64,000 nucleotides of DNA from Oscillospiraceae bacterium (GCA_022846075.1 AP025582.1:2232001-2296000), one strand, 5' to 3'. Positions 56,001 through 63,257 are shown, counted from the stretch's first letter. Translations and numbers: made by a program. Notes: a model not told the origin generated them from the sequence alone.

Positions 56001-58010
56001 CGCGCCGCCGGTGATGGTCAGGCTGGTGCCGGTACTAAAGACCGCGCCCGCTTCGCCGCCGTCCACTCCGCCGCCGCCATAGCCGTCCGTGATGGTGAGG
56101 GCGCCGTCCACGCACATCACGGCATAGGACACCGACAGCCCTTCCGCCAGGGAAAGGGTGTATCCGTTCAGGTCCAGGGTCCAGTCGCCGCCGCTGAACA
56201 TCACCTCTTGCCCCAGGGTCACGTCGTCGGTAAGGGTAATGAATTGGCCGCGCTGGTCCTTCTCCGCGTTGCCGCCGAAGATACTTTCCACGGCGGCGGC
56301 ATCGGTGTCACTCGTGACGCTGCCGCCCAGGGGCTTGACGGTCACGGCGGGGGTGACGCTGCCGCTGCCGTTCACCCAGGTGCCGTCATCCTTGTAGAAG
56401 CCGTAGCCGGGGGCCAGGAGAGATTTGTTTCCGGGATTGTAGATTGCCGAACCGCTCCCGCCGCTTGCGGGGGTAAATGTACCGCCGGTGAAGTGCCCCT
56501 CTACGGTAGCGTTGGCGTTCAGTTGCAGGCCCGAACTGCCGGTACACACGGGGGCCGCGCCGTCGCCGATGGTCAGCGTGGTGCCGTAATCGCATTGAAG
56601 CCCCACCCCGTCGGGCGAACCCCTTCCGCCGGTCAGCGTCGGCTTTGCCCCCTCGCCCAGGATGAGAGCGCCAGAACCGTGAGCATAAACGCCATTGCCG
56701 CCTGCACCTCCGCCGGTGAGGGCGACAGAACCCTCCAGGGTGAGGGTGCCGGATACGTCCACGGTAGCCATTCCTGACGTTTCGCCGCCCAGCACCCCGC
56801 CGCCCTCGGTGGAGGTGAGGGTAAGCTTAGCGCCCGCCCCCACCGCCAGTGCGCTGCGTCCATCCGGCCCGGTAATGGTGTGGCCGTTCAGGTCCAGGGT
56901 CCACTCGCCGCCGGTAAAGGTGATTTTGTCGGTGAGGGTAACGTTCTTTGTAAGGCGGAGGGTGCTGTCCTCCGCCTCGCAGCCCTCCATGAGGGCTGCG
57001 ATTTGCCCGGCGCTGGTACCAGCGCCGATTTCTCCGCCGGGGGATGTTGTGGGGCCGGTGCCGGGGTCCTCTCCGCCACCGGAGCCGCCGCCCGATGAGT
57101 CCACGTAGACCGAGTAGGCCAGACTGGTTTCGTCGTTCAGCGTCACTTTCGAGTTGTCCGAAACCTTGTAGAAAGAGTAGCCCTCCGCCAGGAGATCGGA
57201 AAGAACAGGGGTAGAGCCTCCCCCAAACAGGTCGATTGCTTTGATTCCGTCTGTGTTGCCGCTTCCGGGAGCAAATTTTCCGTCGGTAAAATGACCCACT
57301 ACGGCCACAGTACCCACCAGTTCCAGGCCGGAGCCGGGGCCGCCCTCCTCCGTTCTGGTCGAAGCGCCGCCAATACATACTGGGGCTGCGCGGGTTCCGA
57401 TATTCAGCGTGGAACCGTCGCTGCAGCGAAGCCCCGCCCCGGCAAAAGATGTACTGCTTCCGCCTGTGAGCGTCGGCGCCGCGTCCTCACCGAGGAACAG
57501 CGTGCCGCCCTCAGAGACCAAAAGCCCATACGCCATCACGTTAAAATTGTCACAGGCCCCACCCGTCAAGGTAACAGCGCCTTCCAGTGTGAGGGTGCCC
57601 GATACTTTCACCGCCGTACGGTTGACACCGCCCAGAACCGCACCTCCTCCCCCACTGTCCCGCAGCGTGAGCGTAGCGGAAGAGTCAACGGTCAGCGTAG
57701 GGACATCATATATAACGTAACCATCATTATTTATGTTCCCTGCTCCGATGATAGTGTTGCCTCCAAGATTTAAGGCCCACACGCCATTGTCAAAAGATAT
57801 TGTATCTGTGGCCACAATATCTTTTTGGAGCGTGATGGTGGTTCCCTCAATCTGAATATTGTCCTCGCCGAACGCCGTTTTCGCGCTGGCCCCGTCCGCG
57901 ATGGACCCCCCGGGGGCAACCACCGGGTCCCCCGCCGCCCACGCCGACGCCGGCAGCAGGCTCCACACCATGCACGCCGTTAACAAAATACTCAATAGTC
58001 TCTTTCTCAT
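50040..58010 (-). CDS. Giant secreted SLH-anchored beta-helix surface protein
   Basis: A 2656-residue exported protein. A signal peptide (1-25, cut near AWA-AG) precedes modular repeats. Four modules begin with GGSI/GGEI/GGSV at about 34, 325, 562 and 744; each has a TLxxDV stretch then WTLDLNGHTI and many LTGG turns. Related units start near 1388 and 1636. Such short-strand, Gly-rich repeats predict right-handed beta helices. A GLUG-like region (GGLAGSVFGG, GGLVGQM, GGLVGS) spans 2110-2205. A Ser/Thr-rich linker (2313-2345) leads to three SLH domains (about 2479-2656) that bind cell-wall polysaccharide. GGAGGG is 8 bp before the ATG. Likely adhesin or S-layer-associated protein; ligand unknown. 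Confidence 0.9.
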   Translation of the reverse strand: MRKRLLSILLTACMVWSLLPASAWAAGDPVVAPGGSIADGASAKTAFGEDNIQIEGTTITLQKDIVATDTISFDNGVWALNLGGNTIIGAGNINNDGYVIYDVPTLTVDSSATLTLRDSGGGGAVLGGVNRTAVKVSGTLTLEGAVTLTGGACDNFNVMAYGLLVSEGGTLFLGEDAAPTLTGGSSTSFAGAGLRCSDGSTLNIGTRAAPVCIGGASTRTEEGGPGSGLELVGTVAVVGHFTDGKFAPGSGNTDGIKAIDLFGGGSTPVLSDLLAEGYSFYKVSDNSKVTLNDETSLAYSVYVDSSGGGSGGGEDPGTGPTTSPGGEIGAGTSAGQIAALMEGCEAEDSTLRLTKNVTLTDKITFTGGEWTLDLNGHTITGPDGRSALAVGAGAKLTLTSTEGGGVLGGETSGMATVDVSGTLTLEGSVALTGGGAGGNGVYAHGSGALILGEGAKPTLTGGRGSPDGVGLQCDYGTTLTIGDGAAPVCTGSSGLQLNANATVEGHFTGGTFTPASGGSGSAIYNPGNKSLLAPGYGFYKDDGTWVNGSGSVTPAVTVKPLGGSVTSDTDAAAVESIFGGNAEKDQRGQFITLTDDVTLGQEVMFSGGDWTLDLNGYTLSLAEGLSVSYAVMCVDGALTITDGYGGGGVDGGEAGAVFSTGTSLTITGGAFKGEPALGTIGTPTLTGGVFESAGGPAIDSENEPLPTLLGEECQYVDQNGDPVADGALATATYLAVKDSITVPGGSINNDSTADEIRTVFGNKATVSADGKTVTLTGNIQVESGVEFKPGTWTLDLNGHTLLGTGTSAALFLDGGDLTLKGPGAVTGGSGEAAGPAVSVGNASELILEGKLTLTGGESTDGAGGSGLALVSGSLLNLSEGLDLTCVGGNGTDNGGMGVSGDAAEVEGTLTKGYFKGGDGLNSKAFSGNPLPLAAGYGYFEPKEDREYFFGLGDPVPPVLEVRAFDKNILVDYEDPEGTTASRYFSSLKDMDSYFDYDYDGKTFNLLTDLSGALADRNEYAISVTFTVEGCGNTLSREAGIFRPLVELKHTNSGTVTLKDLTLNGAGPELPGSSQYPGPVVDSPETSCPELVIDNVTVENNGYFDPPPAEPVEEGPPDAAVVIGREANLTGTTIRNNLGDFVGGLMIYNSGKATVTNSEVSGNLGGDAGGVLSEADLAMSGVTIRGNTGITAGGVMLRGYEDPLTLTLSGTAEHPTLITGNRAAMPDFPSYYEDEVYAELPPMAGGVLTNKVILSGNVTVKGNYVGQGTGTPANLVLLELPEMGDEDYYDMAPPPETVAVVTGPLTGGAGSIGVSRVSMVMDESTWTMSIVPAPGVVARGATAEDGLTPYTLTQTDLAAFFSDSPDYALALDGNAIVMTSKGAAEVGGRYYESLPAALAAAVDGQSVRLLQNTVLQEALVIDKKVTLDLNGCTITGAVGNVAVEVENGGELTLHDDSGAGLVIGGAGQHSGVSVEDGGKLILSGKVRVTGGASDSGDGGSGVLCGDGGTLALALGAGPVLTGGSGSTNGGSGLALEHYSEVDGTLTGGTYTGGEGSQSAAYGLDIGWPDNAIRPLLIGGCYAGIQLRIVGSTYLSALLPDYCYYADEYGEKLDEQPSGERTSDTVYIARRGGPVHDIYEFQAALGGAKNALIDPQTNTVTLDKNVTLMLPVEITAGTYTLDLCGYSITGAPGAALETNNIDSAADGKPALVLNGAGVKLTVMDSDFDEDYPSAATGGAAGTFYHLDEIKIATGGAGIQVKAGALTVTGDAHVTGGDGTGDAELGYGGQGVRVLGGSLTLTGTPFITGGVGKSGGGYGVVVNTVGTLRVPQGASPTVTGGAGPSESSRGYGVQLMGTVQIAGGSYYGNSGIIIENSKSATLTVTGGSFTGSSNYGGRFSSGQSLAISGGTFQGAEGKAALWIRPSTEFAYKGILSGGSFLGEKAILMYKPTLADVDGDATPADLLAEGYHFYDGDQNMVVDLSGTQDGNNLTLTGPITVGRARWTEFADTAWYDSQKSEFTLTTAEQLAGLAKLVDDRNGLGSKTVKLGADIDLSAHDWVPIGGTVGIFYGEFDGQGHAITGMNVTGNWECAGLFSMCRGTIHDLTLSGNVSAARTSGTACVGGLAGSVFGGPIEIYNVLFTGTVSLAGRDGMVGGLVGQMEVSDTTLSNCAALAEVFVGPVGSPTGVRNIYIVYAGGLVGSMSGYDGDPKVDMRNCYAAGAVTVQPGAGPVRTAALVGDAENATGVTGPLYYLNTMGAPSGYGTFVNTPTAMTADEMQSPAFADTLSAWVTAQDEGADYAAWYAHAGAYPDFTKSGGGSSSGTGGSSSSTTTTTTTQTNPDGSKTTTVTDKKTGTVTETTKAENGVETVVKTEKDGTVTAAVTVPQTALTPPKEGGVPLVEIPGQSIPTSGSGTGEGSTAIAVDLPGALDTPVIVAIPVTDGTVVLRGDGTPVALALVEDGKAYVVLEASEELRIVTAGDFFDDVEGAAKAAADFGAARALWTGTGEREFSPEMIMNRAMLATVLWRLNGAEDPEGLELFPDVPPEAWFASAAAWGGESGVVQGTGEGFAPDVALTAEQMLVMLYRYTTYADLLVPAADDTGAGAPEGTSSWAAEAVAWAINAGLVRLGEDGDLTAPITRAQAAEIMRGYVGYLVRR

Positions 58011-58063
58011 TCCGCGTCCCTCCCTTGATGGTCTGTGGTCACAAAAGTTTCTTCCTAGCTTCG

Positions 58064-58072
58064 ATTATACCA
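58064..58072 (-). promoter_or_regulatory. Extended -10 promoter of the giant surface gene
   Basis: On the minus strand TGGTATAAT is an extended -10 element about 55 bp before the start codon. No good -35 stands at 17 bp, which is common for activator-dependent promoters. The TTGA-rich box at 58093-58107 lies where an activator would bind. Confidence 0.6.
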
Positions 58073-58092
58073 AAGAACCTCACCGGCAATTT

Positions 58093-58107
58093 TCAATCTT
58101 TCGTCAA
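58093..58107 (-). promoter_or_regulatory. Putative response-regulator box, giant-gene side
   Basis: Minus strand TTGACGAAAGATTGA: TTGA half-sites repeated with 11-bp spacing, matching 14 of 15 positions with the box at 58156-58170 on the other strand. It lies about 20-35 bp upstream of the giant gene's -10. Tandem direct repeats at 11 bp are typical for OmpR-family regulators, and such a regulator is encoded by the divergent gene. Confidence 0.55.
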
Positions 58108-58155
58108 TTTTTCACAGCGGGGCGGTCCCCAGGGCAAGCCGGGGCCCGCCGGATA

Positions 58156-58170
58156 TTGACGAAAAATTGA
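58156..58170 (+). promoter_or_regulatory. Putative response-regulator box, regulator side
   Basis: TTGACGAAAAATTGA, the same tandem TTGA-N7-TTGA arrangement as at 58093-58107, facing the response-regulator gene and about 35 bp upstream of its -10. Suggests autoregulation. Confidence 0.55.
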
Positions 58171-58204
58171 GGATTGGGGCGGATGGATTCTCCGGGATCT
58201 ATGC

Positions 58205-58210
58205 TATAAT
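58205..58210 (+). promoter_or_regulatory. -10 element of the response-regulator gene
   Basis: TATAAT at 58205-58210 lies 36 bp before the start codon. No consensus -35 is present, consistent with activation from the upstream TTGA box. Confidence 0.55.
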
Positions 58211-58245
58211 GGAGAAAAAGACCGCGAACAGGGAGGGGAACGGCC

Positions 58246-58926
58246 ATGTACCGTGTACTGCTGGTGGACGACGACCGGGCGCTGCTGGACGCCAACGAGG
58301 CCTATTTCGCCGACCACGGCTATCTGGTCCACCGGGCGGAGACGGCCCGGGACGCCCTGGCCATCCTGCGGGGGGCCAAGCTGGACTGTGTGGTGCTGGA
58401 CGTGGACCTGCCCGACCAGGACGGCTTCCAGGTCTGCCTCCAGGCCCGGAAATATTCCAGCATCCCCATCGTCTTTCTCTCCGGCTACACGGAGGAGGAG
58501 AGCCGGGTGCGGGGGCTGACCATCGGCGGGGACGACTACGTGACCAAGCCTTTCTCCGTCACGGAGCTGGAGCTGCGGGTACGCCTGCGCATCCAGCGCC
58601 ACCAGACCGCCCAACCCCTGACCGTTCTGGACTTCGGGCCGTTGTCCATCGACCTGAGCCGCCGCGCCGTGTCCTATGAGGGCAGGGAGCTGGAGTTTTC
58701 CCGCCTGGAATTCGACGTGCTGTCCTATCTGTGCCTCCATCCGGGCCGGACCTTTTCTTATGGGGAGCTTTACGCCGGTGTGTGGGACGAGCCCATACAG
58801 GCGGGGCTTCACAACCTGCAGGTGAACATCGCCAAGGTGAGGCAAAAGCTCTCCGGGCTGGCGCCCGGCCGGAACTATATCCGAACGGTGCGGGGCAAGG
58901 GATACCTGTTCGATCCGGAGGGATAA
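58246..58926 (+). CDS. OmpR/PhoB-family response regulator
   Basis: A 226-residue regulator. The receiver (1-118) has the acidic pair VDDDR at 7-11, phosphorylation site Asp52 in VVLDVDLPDQDG, and Lys101 in VTKPFS, so it should be phosphorylatable. The winged-helix DNA-binding domain (about 125-223) ends with YIRTVRGKGYLFDPEG. GGGAGGGG lies before the ATG. It is divergent from the giant surface gene and 2.2 kb from the histidine kinase gene, read in the same direction, with one surface-protein gene between them on the other strand. The likely partner is that kinase. Confidence 0.92.
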   Translation: MYRVLLVDDDRALLDANEAYFADHGYLVHRAETARDALAILRGAKLDCVVLDVDLPDQDGFQVCLQARKYSSIPIVFLSGYTEEESRVRGLTIGGDDYVTKPFSVTELELRVRLRIQRHQTAQPLTVLDFGPLSIDLSRRAVSYEGRELEFSRLEFDVLSYLCLHPGRTFSYGELYAGVWDEPIQAGLHNLQVNIAKVRQKLSGLAPGRNYIRTVRGKGYLFDPEG

Positions 58927-58931
58927 AAAAG

Positions 58932-59089
58932 CAGCTCTCCGAGCTGTTTTTATCCGCGTCCGCCCACTCCAGTGGGCGGACGCTTACGGTTTCAGGCCGT
59001 GGGCCGGGGCGGCCTGGCTGAACGTTTTTACAGCGCTGTACGGCAGAGCTGTAAAAACGCACGGAGGCCAGGTCTTGGCCTCCGTGCGT
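58932..59089. terminator. Cluster of hairpins between convergent genes
   Basis: Four hairpins follow each other: CAGCTC-TCC-GAGCTG with T5 (58932-58951), terminator of the response-regulator gene; CGTCCGCCCACT with its complement (58957-58982); GTTTTTACAGC with its complement (59024-59058); and ACGCACGGAGGCCA with TGGCCTCCGTGCGT plus T4 (59057-59089). The last ones can act on either strand and end the convergent surface-protein transcript. Confidence 0.75.
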
Positions 59090-59120
59090 TTTGGACAGGC
59101 TATGGGGATCTGACGGTCAC

Positions 59121-59167
59121 GCCCCCTCTCCGTCAGCTTCGCTGACACCTCCCCCGGAGGGGAAGGC
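59121..59167. repeat. Half-copy of the MITE-like repeat
   Basis: CCCCCTCTCCGTCAG, a small palindrome GTCAGCTTCGCTGAC and CCCCCGGAGGGGAAGGC follow the same order as the right half of the element at 40270-40317. It lies between convergent genes. Confidence 0.55.
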
Positions 59168-59197
59168 TTTTCCTCTTGGGGGGGAACGGGCCCGGGC

Positions 59198-61108
59198 TCA
59201 CTTCCTTCCGCGCCGGAGTTTCCTCCACAGTGCCCTGGCCGCGCCGGGGTTCAGCAGCGCCGCGGCACCGCCCGTCACCGCCGCGATGGCGGCGATCCCC
59301 AGGGCGATCTGGGCCGCCGGGGGCAGAGCCGGGGCCTCTTCCGCCGTCTGGGGAGGCGGGGTGGGGGCCGGGGCCTCCGTCTCTTCCGCAGGGGGCTGGC
59401 TGGGGGAAGCGGACGGCTCCGCCGTGGGCCCAGGCGTGGGCTGGACGGGTTCCGCGGTTTGGGTTACAATGGGGGTATCCACAGGCTCCACCGGCTTTGA
59501 CGGTGCCGGGGACACCGCCGCCGCCGGCACGTAAGGCTCCGGCGTGACGGCGGCCTCCGGGGACTCCGGCGGCGCCTGGCTCGGGCTGGGTTCCGGGGTA
59601 GGGACCGGCTCCGGGGTTGGGGACACGGAGGGTTCCGGCGAGGGCGTCGGTGTGGGGCCCGGCGTCGGCTTTGGCGTCGGGCTGAGACGCGGCGCGGCCG
59701 TCGGCTTTGGCGTGGACACCGGCCTGTCGTCATCCTCGTGATCATCGTCATCGTGGCCGCCGGACGGTTCCGGTGGCGGGAGAATGGGTTCCCCGCCGCC
59801 CCGGTGGCCGTCGTACCAGGGCATGGGAGAGGTATTGTCCTCGTCGATCCGCACCGTGTCGGTGTGGACCAGCCGCTCCCCGCCGGGGCTGGCCGGGTCG
59901 GGATAGACCAGTTCCAGCAGGAACCAGCTCCCCGGTTGGAAGGGGATCGCTCCCACCGTGAGAAATTGGTCTTTCTTGTCCTGAAACTCCTGCTCCACCC
60001 GCCAGGTCTTTCCCTCGTCCTCGGAGTACAGGGCCCGCACGGCGGTGGCGCCTGGGTCCGCGATATAATAGACGTACCCCACCATGCTGGTCATGCCCGA
60101 GGTGGAGGTGCCCACCTGAAAATCCAGGTTGAGCAGGGCCGCGCCCCCCTCCCGGAAAGCCACCACGCACTCCGGCGTCACCGCGGCGGCGCAGTCCTCG
60201 GCGGCGAAGGTCATTCCGTCTACCGTGACCTCCCCGGTGAAGCGCCCCTGAAGGGTGACCCGCTGGCGCTGGGCGAAGGCCTCCGCCGCCGGGGCGGTGT
60301 CCCAAAGGACGGCCACCTCCTGGGTCTCGGTGACCCCCTGGAACTTCACCTGGACCTCCACTGAGGCGGGCAGGGCCGCCAAATCAGGGGCCTCCCCGTC
60401 GGGCACCGCCAAAGCGGGGACGAAGAGGGGCGGCACCTCGCAGAAAATGGTGGGCCGCTCCCCGTACACGATGGTTCCCGTCAGCGCCAGCCTCGCCGGG
60501 TCGGTGTTCAAAATGCCGCCCTCTTCTTGGCCCAGCGCCACACCGGCCTCGCTCCCAGCGTCCAGGGTGATATAATAGGCGTTCAGGGTCCCGCCGGGCA
60601 GGACCCTCAGCAGCCCCTCCTCCGTCCCATCGCCGGTAAAGGTCAGGAGATGGGTCAAGCTCGCATTGATACAGTCGAGCTCCAGCACGCCCTGGACATA
60701 GATGGTGTGTTCCCCGCAGTCCACCGTCACCGGTCGGAGCTTCCCGGTGTTGGGGCCCAGATTCGCCAGATAGCCGAACATTCCATCCATGGTGATATCG
60801 TCTGTCAGCCGGACCGTACCGCCCACCAGCCGGTTGTCCAGCAGCCAGGCCCGCAGCTCCCCCCAATCGGAGACGGTGTCCTCCTCCACCGGGGCGCCGC
60901 CCACCCCGTCCTCCGGGACACCCCCGCCAGGCGGGGTTTCTGACGGCGGCAGGTGCAAGTCGGTCGGGACGTCGGACGGCAGCGCGCCGGACGCCTCCGG
61001 CGCCGGGCCGGGGGGCGGGGCCTCCTCCGCCATCGCCGGCGGCAGGGCCAAACACAGGGACAGCAGCAGCGCCAGCGCCGCCGCGGCCCGTCGCGGGCAG
61101 ATGGTCAT
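59198..61108 (-). CDS. Membrane-anchored surface protein with proline-rich stalk
   Basis: A 636-residue exported protein. Signal peptide 1-27 (LALLLSLCLALPPAMAEE). The ectodomain (about 75-430) includes GGTVRLTDDITMDG and VTVDCGEHTIYVQG, which resemble the beta-helix start of the giant protein's modules, followed by beta-rich units. A long TPxP/PxP-rich stalk (about 440-590) leads to a C-terminal membrane helix (AQIALGIAAIAAVTGGAAALL) and basic tail. There is no LPXTG sortase signal, so it is held by the helix. GGGGGAG precedes the ATG. Its gene lies between the response regulator and kinase, on the opposite strand. Confidence 0.85.
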   Translation of the reverse strand: MTICPRRAAAALALLLSLCLALPPAMAEEAPPPGPAPEASGALPSDVPTDLHLPPSETPPGGGVPEDGVGGAPVEEDTVSDWGELRAWLLDNRLVGGTVRLTDDITMDGMFGYLANLGPNTGKLRPVTVDCGEHTIYVQGVLELDCINASLTHLLTFTGDGTEEGLLRVLPGGTLNAYYITLDAGSEAGVALGQEEGGILNTDPARLALTGTIVYGERPTIFCEVPPLFVPALAVPDGEAPDLAALPASVEVQVKFQGVTETQEVAVLWDTAPAAEAFAQRQRVTLQGRFTGEVTVDGMTFAAEDCAAAVTPECVVAFREGGAALLNLDFQVGTSTSGMTSMVGYVYYIADPGATAVRALYSEDEGKTWRVEQEFQDKKDQFLTVGAIPFQPGSWFLLELVYPDPASPGGERLVHTDTVRIDEDNTSPMPWYDGHRGGGEPILPPPEPSGGHDDDDHEDDDRPVSTPKPTAAPRLSPTPKPTPGPTPTPSPEPSVSPTPEPVPTPEPSPSQAPPESPEAAVTPEPYVPAAAVSPAPSKPVEPVDTPIVTQTAEPVQPTPGPTAEPSASPSQPPAEETEAPAPTPPPQTAEEAPALPPAAQIALGIAAIAAVTGGAAALLNPGAARALWRKLRRGRK

Positions 61109-61135
61109 TCGATTCTCCCCCTTGAGGTGATGGTT

Positions 61136-63115
61136 ATGAAACGAAGCTGGAAGCGCGCCGGGCCCGCCCTGGCCTGCTGCCTTTTGGCGGCGGCGGCGCT
61201 GTGCCTGCTCTACCGATTCGACAATAAGTATACCGCAAGGGCGGCTTTGACGCAAGACGGAGCGGTGGCGCTCTCCGCCGGGGCCGTGGACCGGGGGGTG
61301 CTGTTCCCCGCCGTGGACGGCTGGCAGCTCTGGCCCGACCGGCTTCTGGCCCCCGGGGAGCTGGAGACCTCCGGCGGGCCGCCGGTAGAGACCTACATCG
61401 GCCAGGCCCTCACCCTGCGGCCCTACCACGCCGACGGCTCCCCTTACGGCGTGGCCACCTGGCGGCTGCGGCTCACGTCGGACCGGCCCGTCACCGTGAG
61501 CATGCTCATCCCGGAGGCTTACTGCGCCAGCGCGGTGTGGGCCGGTGGAGCCTATCTGGGCGGCACCGGCTCTGTGGAGCCCTATACCCCCCTGGTGGCC
61601 GACGGGCTCTACTCCTTTTTACTGGACGGGCCCACCGAAGTGGTGGTCCAGACCGCCAACTACTCCCACTACTACTCCGGCCTCACTTTCCCGCCGGTGA
61701 TGGGCTCCCCCGGCGCCTTGGGGCGGTATATGGCCCTGCGGCTGGTCCTCTACGCCTTTCTCTGCTTCTCCTCCCTGGCTGTCGCCCTCTTTTCCGCGGC
61801 GGTCTGGCTGGGGCGGAAGGGGCGGCGGGACCCCCTGCACCTCTGGTTCGGGGGGCTGTGCCTGGCCTTTGCCCTGCGGGTGTGCTACCCCTTCGTCCGG
61901 GCCGCGGGGGTCCCCCTGGTGTGGCCCCTCTACGCCCTGGAGGATCTGGGGGCTTTCGCCCTGCTCTACTGCGCCGGGCGGATCGTCTGCCGCCTGGGGG
62001 GCTGGGAGGACAGGCCATGGGCCCGGTACGGGCTGTTCCCCGTCTCCCTGGCCATGTGCGCTGTGGGTGCGCTGGGCCCCGGCCTGCTCCTCCCCGCCCT
62101 GCCCGCCTTCTCCCTGGTTTACGGCCTCCTGGTGAGCTGGTACCAGCTTATCACGGCGGTCCTGCTGCTGGCCCTTGCCCTCCGGGGGGCCTCCGGCAAG
62201 AGCGCCGCCCCCCTGTGCGGCCTGGGGGTCTTTGCCGTAACGGAGTTTTTCTCCGTGGTGTGGAACGGCCCCTTCGAGCCCCTCCGGGGGGCCTGGCCGG
62301 AGGAGTACGGCGGCTTCGTCCTGGTGCTGTGCTTCGCCTGGCTCATGGTGGAGCGCAGCCGCTCCATGGCCGCGGAGAACGAGCGCCTCACCGACTGCCT
62401 CCAGGAGGAGGTGGCCCTGAAGACCGCCTCCCTCACCGCCATGACCCAGGAGCGGGCCCGGCTCCTGGCCGGGATGCTCCACGACCTCAAGTCCCCCCTG
62501 TCCGCCATCCAGAACTACGCCGCCCTGATCCGGGAAAACGGCGTGCTTTTGGACGAGGACACCAGGGATAAGCTGGCCCTGATCGACGGCAAATGCCGGG
62601 ACCTGGGCGGACGGATGAAGGCCATTCAGACCGTCAATTCCAGCCGTCCCGCCGCCCTCCGGCCCGAGCCGGTGGACCTGGCCGCTCTGCTGGAGCGCTT
62701 CTACCGGCGCAACAAGCCCGATATCGAGGTGGGGGACGTGGATTTCCTCCTCCGCCTGCCGGGGGAGCGGTGCATCCTCCAGGCAGACCCCGCCGCCCTG
62801 GAGCAGGTGTTGGAAAACCTGGTCTACAACGCCGTCTCCTTCACGCCCCCCGGCGGGCGGATCCTCCTGTCCCTGGACACGGCGGAGGGCCGCCCGGTCC
62901 TCCGGGTTTCGGACACCGGCGCCGGCATCCCACCAGATGTCCTCCCCCACATCTTCGAACCCGGCTTCACCACCCGCGCCGGGGACGGTGGACAGGGCCT
63001 TGGCCTGGCCATCGTCAAGTCTACCGTGGAGTCTGCCGGCGGCAGCGTCACGGCAGCCTCCACGCCGGGGCTGGGGACGGAGTTTGTCCTCAGGTTTCCA
63101 CCTTTTTCAGGTTGA
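61136..63115 (+). CDS. 7TM-type sensor histidine kinase
   Basis: A 659-residue kinase. A signal/anchor helix (about 10-27) is followed by an extracytoplasmic beta domain (about 40-195, ending GLYSFLLDGPTEVVVQ), then seven hydrophobic segments (about 200-425), the layout of 7TMR-DISM receptors. The kinase core has the phospho-accepting His near 449 in MLHDLKSPLSAIQ, the N box ENLVYNAVSF near 561, and G boxes DTGAGIP and GQGLGLAIVK. ATG 61136 is preferred as GAGGTG stands 6 bp upstream. Only 27 bp separate its start from that of the divergent surface gene. Probable partner of the regulator at 58246. Confidence 0.9.
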   Translation: MKRSWKRAGPALACCLLAAAALCLLYRFDNKYTARAALTQDGAVALSAGAVDRGVLFPAVDGWQLWPDRLLAPGELETSGGPPVETYIGQALTLRPYHADGSPYGVATWRLRLTSDRPVTVSMLIPEAYCASAVWAGGAYLGGTGSVEPYTPLVADGLYSFLLDGPTEVVVQTANYSHYYSGLTFPPVMGSPGALGRYMALRLVLYAFLCFSSLAVALFSAAVWLGRKGRRDPLHLWFGGLCLAFALRVCYPFVRAAGVPLVWPLYALEDLGAFALLYCAGRIVCRLGGWEDRPWARYGLFPVSLAMCAVGALGPGLLLPALPAFSLVYGLLVSWYQLITAVLLLALALRGASGKSAAPLCGLGVFAVTEFFSVVWNGPFEPLRGAWPEEYGGFVLVLCFAWLMVERSRSMAAENERLTDCLQEEVALKTASLTAMTQERARLLAGMLHDLKSPLSAIQNYAALIRENGVLLDEDTRDKLALIDGKCRDLGGRMKAIQTVNSSRPAALRPEPVDLAALLERFYRRNKPDIEVGDVDFLLRLPGERCILQADPAALEQVLENLVYNAVSFTPPGGRILLSLDTAEGRPVLRVSDTGAGIPPDVLPHIFEPGFTTRAGDGGQGLGLAIVKSTVESAGGSVTAASTPGLGTEFVLRFPPFSG

Positions 63116-63185
63116 TCTGGCCGGTTCCGCCCCTGACTCCAGTGATAACGGCCCGGGCCTGTAATCCCCGCCGCGCACTTATCTG

Positions 63186-63250
63186 AAACAACAGCTCTGG
63201 CCGATCCGGCAGGTTCGCAGAACCCATCGGATCGGCCAGAGCTGTTGTTT
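63186..63250. terminator. Large bidirectional terminator hairpin
   Basis: A perfect 23-bp stem (begins AAACAACAGCTCTGG) encloses a 19-base loop, with A-run on one side and T-run on the other, between the kinase gene and a convergent gene. Confidence 0.85.
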
Positions 63251-63257
63251 GCATTGT

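Noticed and set aside
59198-59330. Sortase signal at the C-terminus of the stalked surface protein
   Set aside because: The sequence before the helix reads ALPPAAQ, with no LPXTG or close variant.
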